Part shown: piece after piece, positions 28,333 through 38,297 of the stretch
Layout of the letters: every line of letters starts with the position of its first letter
How positions within the stretch are numbered: position 1 is the first letter of the stretch
Assembly (NCBI GenBank): GCA_027487315.1
Contig: JAIYDW010000010.1
Location: 19,933 to 83,932 of the forward strand
Source of the DNA: Verrucomicrobiaceae bacterium
Lineage (GTDB): Bacteria > Verrucomicrobiota > Verrucomicrobiia > Verrucomicrobiales > Verrucomicrobiaceae
Direction: 5' to 3'
DNA: 64,000 nt
The notes under the pieces: generated by a model
What the model saw: only the letters and a program-made list of their open reading frames with translations
Told to the model about the DNA's origin: nothing
Database searches by the model: none
Position numbers and translations under genes: made by a program

Positions 28333-29703
28333 ATGCGTTCTCCCGTCTCCTCCCAGCCCAAAACCCACAGGTTAACGCTCCTAGTCTCCCTCCTCGGTTA
28401 CAGCCTCTTGTCGGCTCAAGAACCCACCATCGCACAAGCCGCCTTGGCCGCGCCGGAGCTTGATGCCACCAACTCAGCCCTCTTCTCGCCCTGGTTAAAC
28501 GCACCACTGGTGGGCGGTAACTGGGAATCAGATCGCGGCATGAACCAAGGCAACTTCTACCTCGTCCAACCTCTTTGGGCACCGCTGCTTGAAGATACAG
28601 CAAACTCCGGCTCGCTGGTCTTTGCGCAACCGGAAGTGACATGGTCAGAGGGTGATCGCTGGTTCGCCTCCATCGGTCTCGGGTTCCGCCACCTGTTCGC
28701 CCCGCCAAAAGAAGAACATGCCGGCAAGTTCCTGAGCTGGCTCTTGCAAGACGGCTGGTTCTTCGGCGCCAACGTCTTCGGTGACATGGGCAATTCCACT
28801 CGCGGCTTCGAATACCACCAACTCGGCACCGGTCTCGAACTCGGCAGCCGCTGGCTCACCTTTCGTGCCAACCATTACTGGCCGCTTGATGACCGAAATC
28901 AATATGCCTCCTTCACCAGATCGGAGGTGATCAGTCGTTCCAGAACCTCATCGGAAGGCTACACTTACACCGTTAGCCCGATTCCAAATCGCACGGACAT
29001 CTCCGATGTGAATGTCTATTGGAACCAATCCTACCGTGCCCGCACGACCACACGCCACACCACCACCAACTTCTTCGAAGCTCCCCAAAAAGGTTGGGAT
29101 GCCGAAGCCATGGCCCTCGTGCCCGGCCTGGATCGCCATCTGGACCTGCGATTGCTGGCAGGCCTCTACGACTACGGACAGGATCTCCTCGGAGCCCGTT
29201 TTGGCCTCGAACTGCGTCCGATACCTGCCCTGGTCTTAAGCGCCACCTGGTTTGAAGACGCCGGCCCCACAAGCGACCACTGGCTGGCAGGAGTCGGTTT
29301 CCAAATCCCGCTCGGTGCGGCGCCAAAAACGCAATTGACACCCCGCAGCCGCACCCTAAAAGAGCGCCTGCTCGAGCCGGTCGCAAGGCAAAACCAAATC
29401 CAACTGGGAGATGAAGAGGAGACGAGCAGCGATATCAGAGAACGCCAACTCGCGAAAAACAAAGTATCAAGCTTCTACGGCCAAGTATGGGCTCAAGCAA
29501 TCAATGGAAAAACCTTCAGTCCAGGAACACAAATCTACGGAACCCGCGCCGATGGGACTCATGTCGTTCTGGAGGTTCAAAATGACGGTTCACTAAAAGA
29601 AGCAACCATACTGCGGCTCAAGATCGTTCCCGAACCCAGCCGCACCCTGCTCCTAGCCCTTGGCATCCTCAGCCTCATCCTCCTCCGCCGCCGTTCGTCC
29701 TGA
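28333..29703 (+). CDS. Inverse-autotransporter (intimin/invasin-type) beta-barrel protein with C-terminal PEP-CTERM-like signal
   Basis: IGLGFRHLF...WFFGANVFGDMGNSTRGFEYHQLGTGLELGSRWLTFRANHYWPL...FFEAPQKGWDAEAMALVPGL...LKERLLEPVARQNQIQL; C-terminus VPEPSRTLLLALGILSLILLRRRSS. Confidence 0.75.
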   Translation: MRSPVSSQPKTHRLTLLVSLLGYSLLSAQEPTIAQAALAAPELDATNSALFSPWLNAPLVGGNWESDRGMNQGNFYLVQPLWAPLLEDTANSGSLVFAQPEVTWSEGDRWFASIGLGFRHLFAPPKEEHAGKFLSWLLQDGWFFGANVFGDMGNSTRGFEYHQLGTGLELGSRWLTFRANHYWPLDDRNQYASFTRSEVISRSRTSSEGYTYTVSPIPNRTDISDVNVYWNQSYRARTTTRHTTTNFFEAPQKGWDAEAMALVPGLDRHLDLRLLAGLYDYGQDLLGARFGLELRPIPALVLSATWFEDAGPTSDHWLAGVGFQIPLGAAPKTQLTPRSRTLKERLLEPVARQNQIQLGDEEETSSDIRERQLAKNKVSSFYGQVWAQAINGKTFSPGTQIYGTRADGTHVVLEVQNDGSLKEATILRLKIVPEPSRTLLLALGILSLILLRRRSS

Positions 29704-29801
29704 TCACCCACGGCACGCAGTGCCATCCGCCCCCCGTCAGCCTCCTCCCGCGCAGCCATCACCCCCGATAACCAAGTCCCCACCCCATCACCCGCGCGCC
29801 C

Positions 29802-30644
29802 TCACTTCTTCACCGAAGCCGCCCGAAACTGCACATACCCGCTCCGAACCGCCAGATACGGATCAATCGCATCTCGCTTCGTCTCATCATAAAGCGCCAA
29901 TTGGCCAGGCAACGCCCGCAAGGTGTTCACTGATGGAGGGATCGCCGTCCAGTCATGACTACCCGACCAGAACACCCCCCAGTTCACCGGATTCATCGCA
30001 TAGTCGCCAATCAAACCCACCCCGTCCCGCAGACTGCTCGGCCCCATAAACGGAATGACCAAATAGAACCCATGCCCCATGCCCCAATTCGCAAAAGTCT
30101 TGCCCGTGTCCTCATCCGGCAACTCCGCCAACTTGGGAAACTTGTCCGAAACACGAATCAATCCACCAATCCCACCCACCGTGTTCAGCAAAAACTTCTC
30201 CGTGTGCAACCCCATCCGCATGAACTTCCCCTGCAACAAACTGTTCCCCAACCGCACCGGATACTTCGCATTCTCAAACGCATTGAAGATGCCATTCCTC
30301 AACCGCTTGGGAATCACCTTCTCGTAACCCTTCGAGATCGGCCGAAACACGATCAAATACATCTTATCGTTGCACCAAAACGACACCCGATTCATCCGCT
30401 CCAAAGGATCCGCCACATCCACGACCGCATACTCATCCAAATCATCCTCAATCGGCGCCTCCGCCTTCACCTCGGCCTTCTTCTCAGCCTTCACCACCAC
30501 CTTCTCTTCCTTCACCGCCGCCTTCTCCCCCGCTCGACTCAACTCCACCCCGGCCTTCTTGCTCTTCCCCGCGGACGCACACTGCGTCATCAACGGGCAC
30601 ACCAGCGCCAGCACCAAACTCAAAATCAATCGATCCTTCTTCAT
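29802..30644 (-). CDS. mlaA: MlaA (VacJ) family lipoprotein
   Basis: DPLERMNRVSFWCNDKMYLIVFRPISKGYEKVIPKRLRNGIFNAFENAKYPVRLGNSLLQGK; ANWGMGHGFYLVIPFMGPSSLRDGVG. Confidence 0.93.
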   Translation of the reverse strand: MKKDRLILSLVLALVCPLMTQCASAGKSKKAGVELSRAGEKAAVKEEKVVVKAEKKAEVKAEAPIEDDLDEYAVVDVADPLERMNRVSFWCNDKMYLIVFRPISKGYEKVIPKRLRNGIFNAFENAKYPVRLGNSLLQGKFMRMGLHTEKFLLNTVGGIGGLIRVSDKFPKLAELPDEDTGKTFANWGMGHGFYLVIPFMGPSSLRDGVGLIGDYAMNPVNWGVFWSGSHDWTAIPPSVNTLRALPGQLALYDETKRDAIDPYLAVRSGYVQFRAASVKK

Positions 30645-31225
30645 TCAGAACGCGCGGCTGATTTTTCAAGAGCTGCCAGCACCGCCGACACCCCGCCCTT
30701 TTTGAACACCGGATCAAACTGACTCCTGTAATTCGCCACCATGCTCACCCCCTCGATCACCACATCCGTTGTGTGCCACCCCTCCGCCTCTTCCATCCGG
30801 TAAACCACACTGTACCGACTCCCCTGGTAAATGGTAAAGGTCGAAACGTCCACCCGCCCCGCTGCCGCCTCCGCCGCTGATTGATACTTCACCTCCGGCA
30901 TCTGCCCAATCGTGAACCGACTTCCATAAGACCGAATGATCAATTTCGTAAACAAACCAATCGCCTGCTTCTGCTGAGCCGCGTCAAACTCCCGCCAACC
31001 CGGCCCGATCGCCCGCCTCGTCATCACATCAAAGCTGATGTGCTTCTCCAAAACCGGCCCGATCTGCTTCATCAAAGTTGGCTTGTCAGTCGCCCGGCCC
31101 GCCAGCGCCAACACCTCCCCCACCGCAGCCTTCAGTCGGGTCTGCGCCGATTCCAGCGAACTGGCTCCAAAAGTCACTCCGGCGGTGGTCAATGCTGCGA
31201 ATGTTAAAATCAATCGGCGTTTCAT
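30641..31225 (-). CDS. mlaC: MlaC/Ttg2D family phospholipid-binding protein
   Basis: FDVMTRRAIGPGWREFDAAQQKQAIGLFTKLIIRSYGSRF; YSVVYRMEEAEGWHTTDVVIEGVSMVANYRSQF. Confidence 0.9.
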   Translation of the reverse strand: MKRRLILTFAALTTAGVTFGASSLESAQTRLKAAVGEVLALAGRATDKPTLMKQIGPVLEKHISFDVMTRRAIGPGWREFDAAQQKQAIGLFTKLIIRSYGSRFTIGQMPEVKYQSAAEAAAGRVDVSTFTIYQGSRYSVVYRMEEAEGWHTTDVVIEGVSMVANYRSQFDPVFKKGGVSAVLAALEKSAARSE

Positions 31226-31704
31226 GGCACTGGGGCAGGCTCCTTCGTTTCGTCTTTCTCCAAACTTCCGAATGCCATCTTGCCAATCAATCCCTCAAGA
31301 TCAACCGACGATTCAGTTAACGTAATGCGATCCCCCGCCGCCAAATAAGTCTCATCCGCCCCAGGCGATAACAAAATGTATTTGTCCCCGATCAAACCCG
31401 TCGTCTTGATCGAAGCCATCGAATCCGTCGGCAACTTCAAACCCGCAAGCACGCTCACCGTTACAATCGCACTGTAGTCCTTCGGATCGACCCGAATCGC
31501 CTCCACCCGTCCCACCGGCACCCCCGCCACATGCACGCTCCCACCCACATTCAACCCGCTCGCACTCGAAAATCGCACCTCCACCCGGTAACTGTCACTC
31601 CCCAAAAGCGACCCCGCCCCCAGCTTCACGGTCAAGTACAGCACCGCCGCCAGCCCCAGCAAAACAAAGCCTCCAACGAGATATTCCAACTGCTTTTGCT
31701 TCAT
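31222..31704 (-). CDS. mlaD: MlaD family MCE-domain protein
   Basis: LEYLVGGFVLLGLAAVLYLTVKLG; YRVEVRFSSASGLNVGGSVHVAGVPVGRVEAIRVDPKDYSAIVTVSV; TTGLIGDKYILLSPG. Confidence 0.93.
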   Translation of the reverse strand: MKQKQLEYLVGGFVLLGLAAVLYLTVKLGAGSLLGSDSYRVEVRFSSASGLNVGGSVHVAGVPVGRVEAIRVDPKDYSAIVTVSVLAGLKLPTDSMASIKTTGLIGDKYILLSPGADETYLAAGDRITLTESSVDLEGLIGKMAFGSLEKDETKEPAPVP

Positions 31705-32510
31705 GTGTCTTCCGTATGAATGGTTTCACCTCTTCGAATGGATGCAAGCATCTTTGACAGTTCTTTCTCACTATCTCGAAACTGAATCACCATCGCCTCC
31801 TCAGACGCAATAAACTCGCCAGGCGATCCCTGAAAAACCATTCTTCCAGTATCAAGCAAAGCCACCCGATCCGCCGCCACCAACGCTTCCGGCACATCAT
31901 GTGTCACAATCAACGCCGTAAACCCAAACTGCCGCTGATACTTCGCTATCATCGTAAACACCGCATTCCGCCTAACCGGATCCAGCCCCGCCGTCGGCTC
32001 GTCAAAAAGCACCAACTCCGGTCGCGTCACGATCGCCCGCGCCAAAGCCAGCCGCTTCTGCATCCCTCCAGACATCTGCCCGGGATACCGATCCCAAAAC
32101 GCCTCCAACTCCAACTGCTTCAGCGCCTCCAAACTCCGCTCCCTCACCTCACCGGCCTGCAAATCCATCGTCTGCTCCAACGGCAACGCCACGTTCTCCA
32201 GCGCCGTCAGCGAATCAAACAACGCATTGCTCTGAAACAAAAAACTGCACCTCGACCTAAAGTGCTGCCTCACCCCCGCATCACCCCGCGCCAACAGTCT
32301 CCCATCAAACCAGATCTCCCCCGCATCCGGTTCAATCACATCCGCCAAACACTTCAAAAACACAGACTTTCCCGCCCCGCTTCGCCCCAGCACCGCCACC
32401 AAACTTCCCCTCGGCACAGTCAAACTCGCCCCCGCCAAGACCGACTGCTCGCCGAACCGCTTTTGCAGACCCTCGACCTTGAGTAACAAGTCCTGTGATT
32501 CAATAGCCAT
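31701..32510 (-). CDS. mlaF: MlaF ABC transporter ATP-binding protein
   Basis: VLGRSGAGKSVFLKCLADVIEPDAGEIW; MSGGMQKRLALARAIVTRPELVLFDEPTAGLDP. Confidence 0.93.
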   Translation of the reverse strand: MAIESQDLLLKVEGLQKRFGEQSVLAGASLTVPRGSLVAVLGRSGAGKSVFLKCLADVIEPDAGEIWFDGRLLARGDAGVRQHFRSRCSFLFQSNALFDSLTALENVALPLEQTMDLQAGEVRERSLEALKQLELEAFWDRYPGQMSGGMQKRLALARAIVTRPELVLFDEPTAGLDPVRRNAVFTMIAKYQRQFGFTALIVTHDVPEALVAADRVALLDTGRMVFQGSPGEFIASEEAMVIQFRDSEKELSKMLASIRRGETIHTEDT

Positions 32511-32514
32511 CAGC

Positions 32515-33291
32515 TCAAATCAAAAACGATGTGATCACATAGTCCGCCGCCAGCACAATGATCGACGACTGCACCACCGCTCGTGTCGTCGAAGCACTCA
32601 CCCCCCGCGCTCCCGTTCCCGAACGGCATCGATGCGCATTAAACCCATGGTAGGCGCACAACGTCATCGTCAAAAACCCAAAAGTCACCGCTTTGGTCAT
32701 GCACTCTCGCACATCCGCCGACTCCACCGCCCGCTCCACCGCAGACCAATAAATCCCCGGCTCCAATCCCAACAGCAGCGACCCCGAAAGACTCCCTCCC
32801 CACAGCCCCACACAGCAAAACAACGCCGTCTGCATCGGAAACACCATCAGCGCCGCGATCAATCGGGGCGCCACCAGATACGCATGACTGCTCACCCCCA
32901 TCGTCTCCAGCGCCGCGATCTGCTCCGTGTTCCGCTGAATTCCCAACTCCGCCGCCAACGCCGACCCCGCCTGCCCCACCAGCATCAACGCCGCCAAAAC
33001 CGGCCCCAACTCCCTCACAATGCTCAGCGATACCAGCGTCCCCAATAAACTCTCAGAACCAAACCGATTCAGCACATAGTATCCCTGCAACCCCAGCACC
33101 AAACCCGTAAACAACCCCACAATCAAAATCACCGGCAAACACCGCGCCCCCTGCTCAAACATCGCCCGCACCACCCGCCGCCCCAACTTCCTCGACCCCA
33201 CCGCCATCCGAAACGACCGCCCCACAAACAACGCCACATCCCCCAGCGACTGGACGATCTCAAGAGTATACCTGCCAACAGCGCGAACCAT
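32515..33291 (-). CDS. mlaE: MlaE family ABC permease
   Basis: LPVILIVGLFTGLVLGLQGYYVLNRFGSESLLGTLVSLSIVRELGPVLAALMLVGQAGSALAAELG; ORF open to 33336, start uncertain. Confidence 0.92.
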   Translation of the reverse strand: MVRAVGRYTLEIVQSLGDVALFVGRSFRMAVGSRKLGRRVVRAMFEQGARCLPVILIVGLFTGLVLGLQGYYVLNRFGSESLLGTLVSLSIVRELGPVLAALMLVGQAGSALAAELGIQRNTEQIAALETMGVSSHAYLVAPRLIAALMVFPMQTALFCCVGLWGGSLSGSLLLGLEPGIYWSAVERAVESADVRECMTKAVTFGFLTMTLCAYHGFNAHRCRSGTGARGVSASTTRAVVQSSIIVLAADYVITSFLI

Positions 33292-33360
33292 GAATGCCAC
33301 TCTGCTTTCGCCCAAAAACCCCTGTTTGCAATCCAAAAGCAGACACCACGCTTCGACACC

Positions 33361-33990
33361 TCACTTCACCACCCCAACCGCCACCCGTTCCCTCGCCTTC
33401 CTCAAACTCACAACAACCCGATACCCCAGCAAAACCGCCACCACCGCCGCAAACCACAGCGGATAGGTCGCATCAGACTTCACGATCATGTAGTAATGCA
33501 ACACACCGCCAATCGTGATGTAATACGTCAACCGATGAAGCTGCGCCCACCGGGCACCACCCAGCTTCTTGATCATCGCATTCGTCGACGTCACCGCCAA
33601 AGGCACCATCAACACAAAACTAAACATCCCCACCGCAATAAACCGCCTCTTAACCACATCCTCAAAAACCGTTCCCAACTGCCAATCCCGATCAAACGCC
33701 AGGTAAGTCAGCAAATGACCGCAGCAGTAATAAAACGCGAACAACCCCAGCAATCGCCGCTGTTTGAGCAACCAATTCCAGCCCAACAGCTTCCTCAAAG
33801 GCGTCACCAACAAGGTCAGAATCAAAAATACCAGCGTCATCACGCCCGTCGCCCGCGTCACAAACTCCGCCGGATTCACCCCCAACTTCCCACGCCATGC
33901 ATCGAATCCTATCAGCACCATCGGCAACAACCCATTGATGAAGATCAGTTGCCGATGAAATCGCCCGTCCTGGCTCAACGTCACAGCCAT
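33361..33990 (-). CDS. msrQ: MsrQ-like heme-binding membrane subunit
   Basis: Multi-TM; LLKQRRLLGLFAFYYCCGHLLTYLAFDRDW; LGGARWAQLHRLTYYITIGGVLHYYMIVKSD. Confidence 0.85.
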   Translation of the reverse strand: MAVTLSQDGRFHRQLIFINGLLPMVLIGFDAWRGKLGVNPAEFVTRATGVMTLVFLILTLLVTPLRKLLGWNWLLKQRRLLGLFAFYYCCGHLLTYLAFDRDWQLGTVFEDVVKRRFIAVGMFSFVLMVPLAVTSTNAMIKKLGGARWAQLHRLTYYITIGGVLHYYMIVKSDATYPLWFAAVVAVLLGYRVVVSLRKARERVAVGVVK

Positions 33991-34956
33991 TCAAAAATCC
34001 TCCTCCAAGTTCATCCCCGCATAAAGGTGCGACACCTGGGCCTCATAACCATTGAACATCAACGTCTCACGCGAACCCGCTTCACCAATCCGCCGCTCCC
34101 GCGCCTGTGACCACCTCGGATGATCCACCTTCGGATTCACGTTCGAGTAAAACCCGTATTCCCCCGGATTCGCAAGACTCCAGGTCGTCGGCGGCTCACG
34201 ATTCGTCAGCGTGATCTTCACCACCGACTTGATGCTCTTGAACCCATACTTCCACGGCACCACCAACCGAATCGGCGCCCCATTCTGATTCGGCAGCGTC
34301 TTGCCATACAATCCCGTCGCCAAAAGCGTCAATGGATGCATCGCCTCATCCATTCGCAAACCCTCCACATACGGCAAATCAATCCCCGCCGACCCCGCAT
34401 CCGGCATCTGTTTCAAATCATAGTAAGTCTCAAACGCCACATGCGTCGCCTCACTCTTCGGCTCAACCAGGTTCAACAACTTCACCAACGGAAAGCCCAC
34501 CCAAGGAATCACCATCGACCAACCTTCCACACATCGAAATCGATACACCCTCTCCTCCGACTCCATCTTCAACAAGTCCTCCAATCCAAACACCCTCGGC
34601 TTCCCCACCAATCCACCCACCTCTACCGACCACGGATCCGTTACAAAATCCTTCGCCTTCGCCGCCACCGCCGACTTGTCCGTCGAAAACTCGTAGTAGT
34701 TGTTGTATCCCGCAATCTCCCCAAACGAATTCACCTTCTCATCCGCACCCAACGAACTCTGAAACGTCGAGTCCACCACCGTCGCGATCTCCGAACCCGT
34801 ACTCTTGACGTCAGCCCGAGGACTGAACGCCCGATACATCCCCCCCGTCGCCACAACCGAACCCGCCCAAATCGCCGTCTTCATGAAAAACCGCCGATTC
34901 AGAAACGTCTCCTCTGGCGTGATCTCGTTGGAAGGAATTTTGGAGATCGGGTTCAT
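33991..34956 (-). CDS. msrP: MsrP-like molybdopterin-dependent methionine sulfoxide reductase catalytic subunit
   Basis: [23 protein letters not shown]-like leader; [56 protein letters not shown]. Confidence 0.92.
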   Translation of the reverse strand: MNPISKIPSNEITPEETFLNRRFFMKTAIWAGSVVATGGMYRAFSPRADVKSTGSEIATVVDSTFQSSLGADEKVNSFGEIAGYNNYYEFSTDKSAVAAKAKDFVTDPWSVEVGGLVGKPRVFGLEDLLKMESEERVYRFRCVEGWSMVIPWVGFPLVKLLNLVEPKSEATHVAFETYYDLKQMPDAGSAGIDLPYVEGLRMDEAMHPLTLLATGLYGKTLPNQNGAPIRLVVPWKYGFKSIKSVVKITLTNREPPTTWSLANPGEYGFYSNVNPKVDHPRWSQARERRIGEAGSRETLMFNGYEAQVSHLYAGMNLEEDF

Positions 34957-35100
34957 AGGAGGTTCAACAACGAATCGACTGTAAGAGTACCTGTAACCGA
35001 TCCTATTCCCAAAATCAAACAAACCCACTCCCTTCCGAAATCAGCCCACCATTGCACCCAACTCGATCGTCGTCTAAACAGCCCCCTCTCCATCCACACC

Positions 35101-35844
35101 ATGATCACACGTCCAATCGCCTTCCTCGTTCTCCTCACCTCCACTCTGGCCGCCGCTGACCTGCCCAAGGTTCCTTCCAAACCCATCGCCGCCAAAAAAG
35201 AACTCCTTTTCTCAGACGACTTCTCAGGCAGCGAACCCGCCAAAGTATGGCACAAAGTCGTCCCCACCTTTGCCATCGAAAACGAAACCCTCAAAGGCAC
35301 CCAAACCCGCGACAAAGACGAACCCTCTGCCGACGGCAAATCCATCTCCAAAGCCCACGCCGCCGTCCACGGCCTCGAAATCCCCACCAAAGACAGCATC
35401 GTCGAATGCAAAATCCGCTTCGACGGCGCCACCATGATCGACATCGAATTCGATGACCGCAAATACACCGGCGCCCACTACGGCCACCTCTGCCGCGCCC
35501 AAGTCCGTCTCAACGGCGTCACCCTCATCGACGAACGCGACGGCAACATGCGCAATGACATCCGCGAAATGCGCAACGATCCTTCCAAAAAAGCCGAGGT
35601 TACCGAACTCCTCAAAGGCCGCCAAGTCACCTACCCCGCCACCCTCAAACCCGGCAAATGGTACGCCCTCGTTGTCGAAACCGTGAACGACGAAATGCGA
35701 GTGACCATCGACGGCAAACCCGCCGCCTACCTGAAATCCTCCGGCATCGCCCACGCCACCAAGTCCAAAATCGAACTCGGTGTCGCAGGCAAAGACGGCT
35801 TCTTTGACGACCTCAAAGTCTGGAATGCCGCACCCGCCAAGTAA
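35101..35844 (+). CDS. Secreted DUF1080/LamG-like domain protein
   Basis: Signal peptide MITRPIAFLVLLTSTLAAA; LLFSDDFSGSEPAKVWHKVVPTFAIENETLKG...KIELGVAGKDGFFDDLKVW. The tracked ORF begins at 34120 only because of spurious upstream frame. Confidence 0.75.
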   Translation: MITRPIAFLVLLTSTLAAADLPKVPSKPIAAKKELLFSDDFSGSEPAKVWHKVVPTFAIENETLKGTQTRDKDEPSADGKSISKAHAAVHGLEIPTKDSIVECKIRFDGATMIDIEFDDRKYTGAHYGHLCRAQVRLNGVTLIDERDGNMRNDIREMRNDPSKKAEVTELLKGRQVTYPATLKPGKWYALVVETVNDEMRVTIDGKPAAYLKSSGIAHATKSKIELGVAGKDGFFDDLKVWNAAPAK

Positions 35845-35876
35845 TCCCCTTCGCGCACGTTCGAACCACCTCTCCC

Positions 35877-36686
35877 ATGTCGCTGCTCGAACGCCTGCTC
35901 GCCATCGCCCCCATCCGCAAAGCCATCTGGCAACTGTGGTATCCTTACCTCACCCGCAAGCTGCGCGGTGAGGAAGTCCTCTTCCTCAACTACGCTTTCG
36001 AAACCGATCCCCCTGTCGGCCTCCAGCTCGATCCCTCCGACGAACCCAACCGCGCCTGCATCCAACTCTACCATCACGTCGCCTCTCAAGTCGATCTCAC
36101 CGGCAAACAGGTCCTCGAAGTCAGTTGCGGCCACGGCGGGGGAGCCTCCTGGATCACCCGTAACATGCATCCAGCAAGTTACACCGGCCTCGACCTCAAT
36201 CCCACCGGCATCCAATTCTGTCAGCAACGCCACTCCATCCCCCAACTCCAATTCATCCAGGGCAACGCCCAAAAACTCCCCTTCCCCGATGCCTCACTCG
36301 ATGCCGTCATCAACATCGAAGCCTCCCATTGCTACCCCGACTTCCCAGCCTTCCTCCGCGAAGTCGCCCGCGTCCTCCGCCCCGGCGGCCACTTCCTCTA
36401 CGCTGACTTCCGCTTCAGTGACGGCTTCGCCGCCTGGCATTCCGCCATCCAAAACGCCCCCCTGCAAATCGTCCAAACCCGCGACATCCAGGAACCCGTC
36501 CTCCGCGGCATGGCTTACAACGCCAAACGTAGCGAATCCCTCATCCGCGATCGCCTCCCCGCCTTCCTCCACGGTCCCGCCAAAGACTTCGCAGGCCTCC
36601 CCGGCTCCAGCGTCTACAACGATCTGAAATCAGGCGAGATGTCCTACCGTTCCTGGTGCTTCATCAAAAAAGAATCAAACGCATGA
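35877..36686 (+). CDS. Class I SAM-dependent methyltransferase
   Basis: GKQVLEVSCGHGGGASWITRNMHPASYTGLDLNPTGI; EVARVLRPGGHFLYADFR. Confidence 0.9.
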   Translation: MSLLERLLAIAPIRKAIWQLWYPYLTRKLRGEEVLFLNYAFETDPPVGLQLDPSDEPNRACIQLYHHVASQVDLTGKQVLEVSCGHGGGASWITRNMHPASYTGLDLNPTGIQFCQQRHSIPQLQFIQGNAQKLPFPDASLDAVINIEASHCYPDFPAFLREVARVLRPGGHFLYADFRFSDGFAAWHSAIQNAPLQIVQTRDIQEPVLRGMAYNAKRSESLIRDRLPAFLHGPAKDFAGLPGSSVYNDLKSGEMSYRSWCFIKKESNA

Positions 36687-37486
36687 GATCAATCCTCCTC
36701 TTCACCGCAGTCCTCATGTCCCTCACCCCAACGGCACCCGCTCAGGAAATCGTCGCCCACCGCGGCTTCTCCGCTTGCGCCCCCGAAAACACCCTCTCCG
36801 CCTTTCGCCTCGCCTGGGAAAGCGGCACCGACGCCTGCGAACTCGACCTCCATCTCACCGCCGACCACCAAATCGTCATCATGCATGACGCCGATACCAA
36901 ACGCACCACCGGCATCGCCAAACGCATCTCAGAGTCGACCCTCGCCGATCTCCGCCCCCTCGACGCCGGCACCTGGAAAAGCCCCGACTACAAGGGCGAA
37001 CCCATCCCCACCCTCGCAGAAGCGCTCGCCACGCTCCCCCAAGGCCCTCACCGCTTCTTCCTCGAAATCAAATGCGGCACTGAAGTCGTCCCCGTCCTGG
37101 CTCAGCAACTCGAAGCCTGGAAACCCCGCGCCCAGCAACTCTGCATCATCGCCTTCGACCGCAAAGTCGCCCAGGACTCCAAAAAGGCCCTGCCCTGGCT
37201 TGAAGTCTACCGCCTCTCGTCCGAACAAACCAAAGACAAAAAACCCGTCGACCTTGCCACCCTCATCCAGGACACCCAGGACGATCAACTCGACGGCCTC
37301 GACCTCTCCCGCAAATGGAACTGGACCCCCGAACTCGTCCAGCAAATCCGCAAAGCCAACCTGAAGCTCTTCGCCTGGACCGTCAACGACCCCGCCGAAG
37401 CCCGCCACCTCGCCAGCCTCGGCATCGACGGCATCACCACCGACGACCCCACTGCCACCCGCCAAGCCCTCGCATCCCGACCCTGA
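36683..37486 (+). CDS. Secreted glycerophosphodiester phosphodiesterase
   Basis: IVAHRGFSACAPENTLSAFRLAWESGTDACELDLHLTADHQIVIMHD; FLEIKCG; LKLFAWTVNDPAEARHLASLGIDGITTDDP. Confidence 0.93.
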   Translation: MRSILLFTAVLMSLTPTAPAQEIVAHRGFSACAPENTLSAFRLAWESGTDACELDLHLTADHQIVIMHDADTKRTTGIAKRISESTLADLRPLDAGTWKSPDYKGEPIPTLAEALATLPQGPHRFFLEIKCGTEVVPVLAQQLEAWKPRAQQLCIIAFDRKVAQDSKKALPWLEVYRLSSEQTKDKKPVDLATLIQDTQDDQLDGLDLSRKWNWTPELVQQIRKANLKLFAWTVNDPAEARHLASLGIDGITTDDPTATRQALASRP

Positions 37487-37487
37487 A

Positions 37488-38297
37488 CTACCGCGTCGCC
37501 GGCAAATCCATCGGCTGCACCGGAGCCACCGGCCCCTTCCCAGAACCCTTCTCCGGAATCCATTGCATGAACGGAATCGCCAGCCGCTTTTCCAACTCCT
37601 TGATCCCGTCAATCACCGAGGGAAACTTCTTCCCATCCCGCTTGTAAGACGCCATCAGCAACTCATAAGACCGCTTCCAAAGCTCCCGATCCGTCGTCTT
37701 CAAATACTCATACGCCGCAAAGCGCCCATACCGCTCCAACCCCTCAAAAGTCGACACCTTTTCGTAAGTCTCCCCAGCCTTCACCGGATCCAACTTCCGC
37801 TTCGAGTAAATGTCACCCAACCGCGACAACAACCTCACATTGTCCGGATTGTAGCGCAGCCCATCCTCCAAAATCCGAATCCCCCGCTCAATGTGGGAGT
37901 GATACAGCTTGCCCCTCATGATCGGCTCCACCCGATCACTGTGCAGGTAGTTCGAAGCCGCATTGTAAGCCATGTGCCAGGCTCCCTCGTCCCAATACGA
38001 AACATCATGCGGCTGCAAACGGCTCGTCAGTTGAAACAAACTGTCCACCTTCGCCCATTCGATGTCTTCAAACGCCACATACGCCTGCATGTAAGTCACC
38101 CCCGCCACCAGCGCCCTCAGCCCCCCCAGCGACGCCGCAAAACCCATCTGTCCCAGGTTCTCCCACAAGCCCAAATCCAAAGATCCTTGCAGCATCCTCG
38201 CCTCCTTCATCTTCGCACTCACCACCTGCTCAATCGGCAGCTTCACCACCCCAAACAGCAGCAGCACCACCAAAGCCTGGACCCGCCGCGACCTCAT
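37488..38297 (-). CDS. Membrane-anchored TPR-like hypothetical protein
   Basis: N-terminal TM; repeated helical IRILEDGLRYNPDNVRLLSRLGDIYSKRKLDPVKAGETYEKV; ATGA overlap with the permease gene. Confidence 0.65.
   Translation of the reverse strand: MRSRRVQALVVLLLFGVVKLPIEQVVSAKMKEARMLQGSLDLGLWENLGQMGFAASLGGLRALVAGVTYMQAYVAFEDIEWAKVDSLFQLTSRLQPHDVSYWDEGAWHMAYNAASNYLHSDRVEPIMRGKLYHSHIERGIRILEDGLRYNPDNVRLLSRLGDIYSKRKLDPVKAGETYEKVSTFEGLERYGRFAAYEYLKTTDRELWKRSYELLMASYKRDGKKFPSVIDGIKELEKRLAIPFMQWIPEKGSGKGPVAPVQPMDLPATR

Noticed and set aside
34120-35100. N-terminal half of the 574-aa plus-strand ORF
   Set aside because: Antisense to msrP with Arg/His/Pro-rich translation; the real gene starts at 35101 with a signal peptide.
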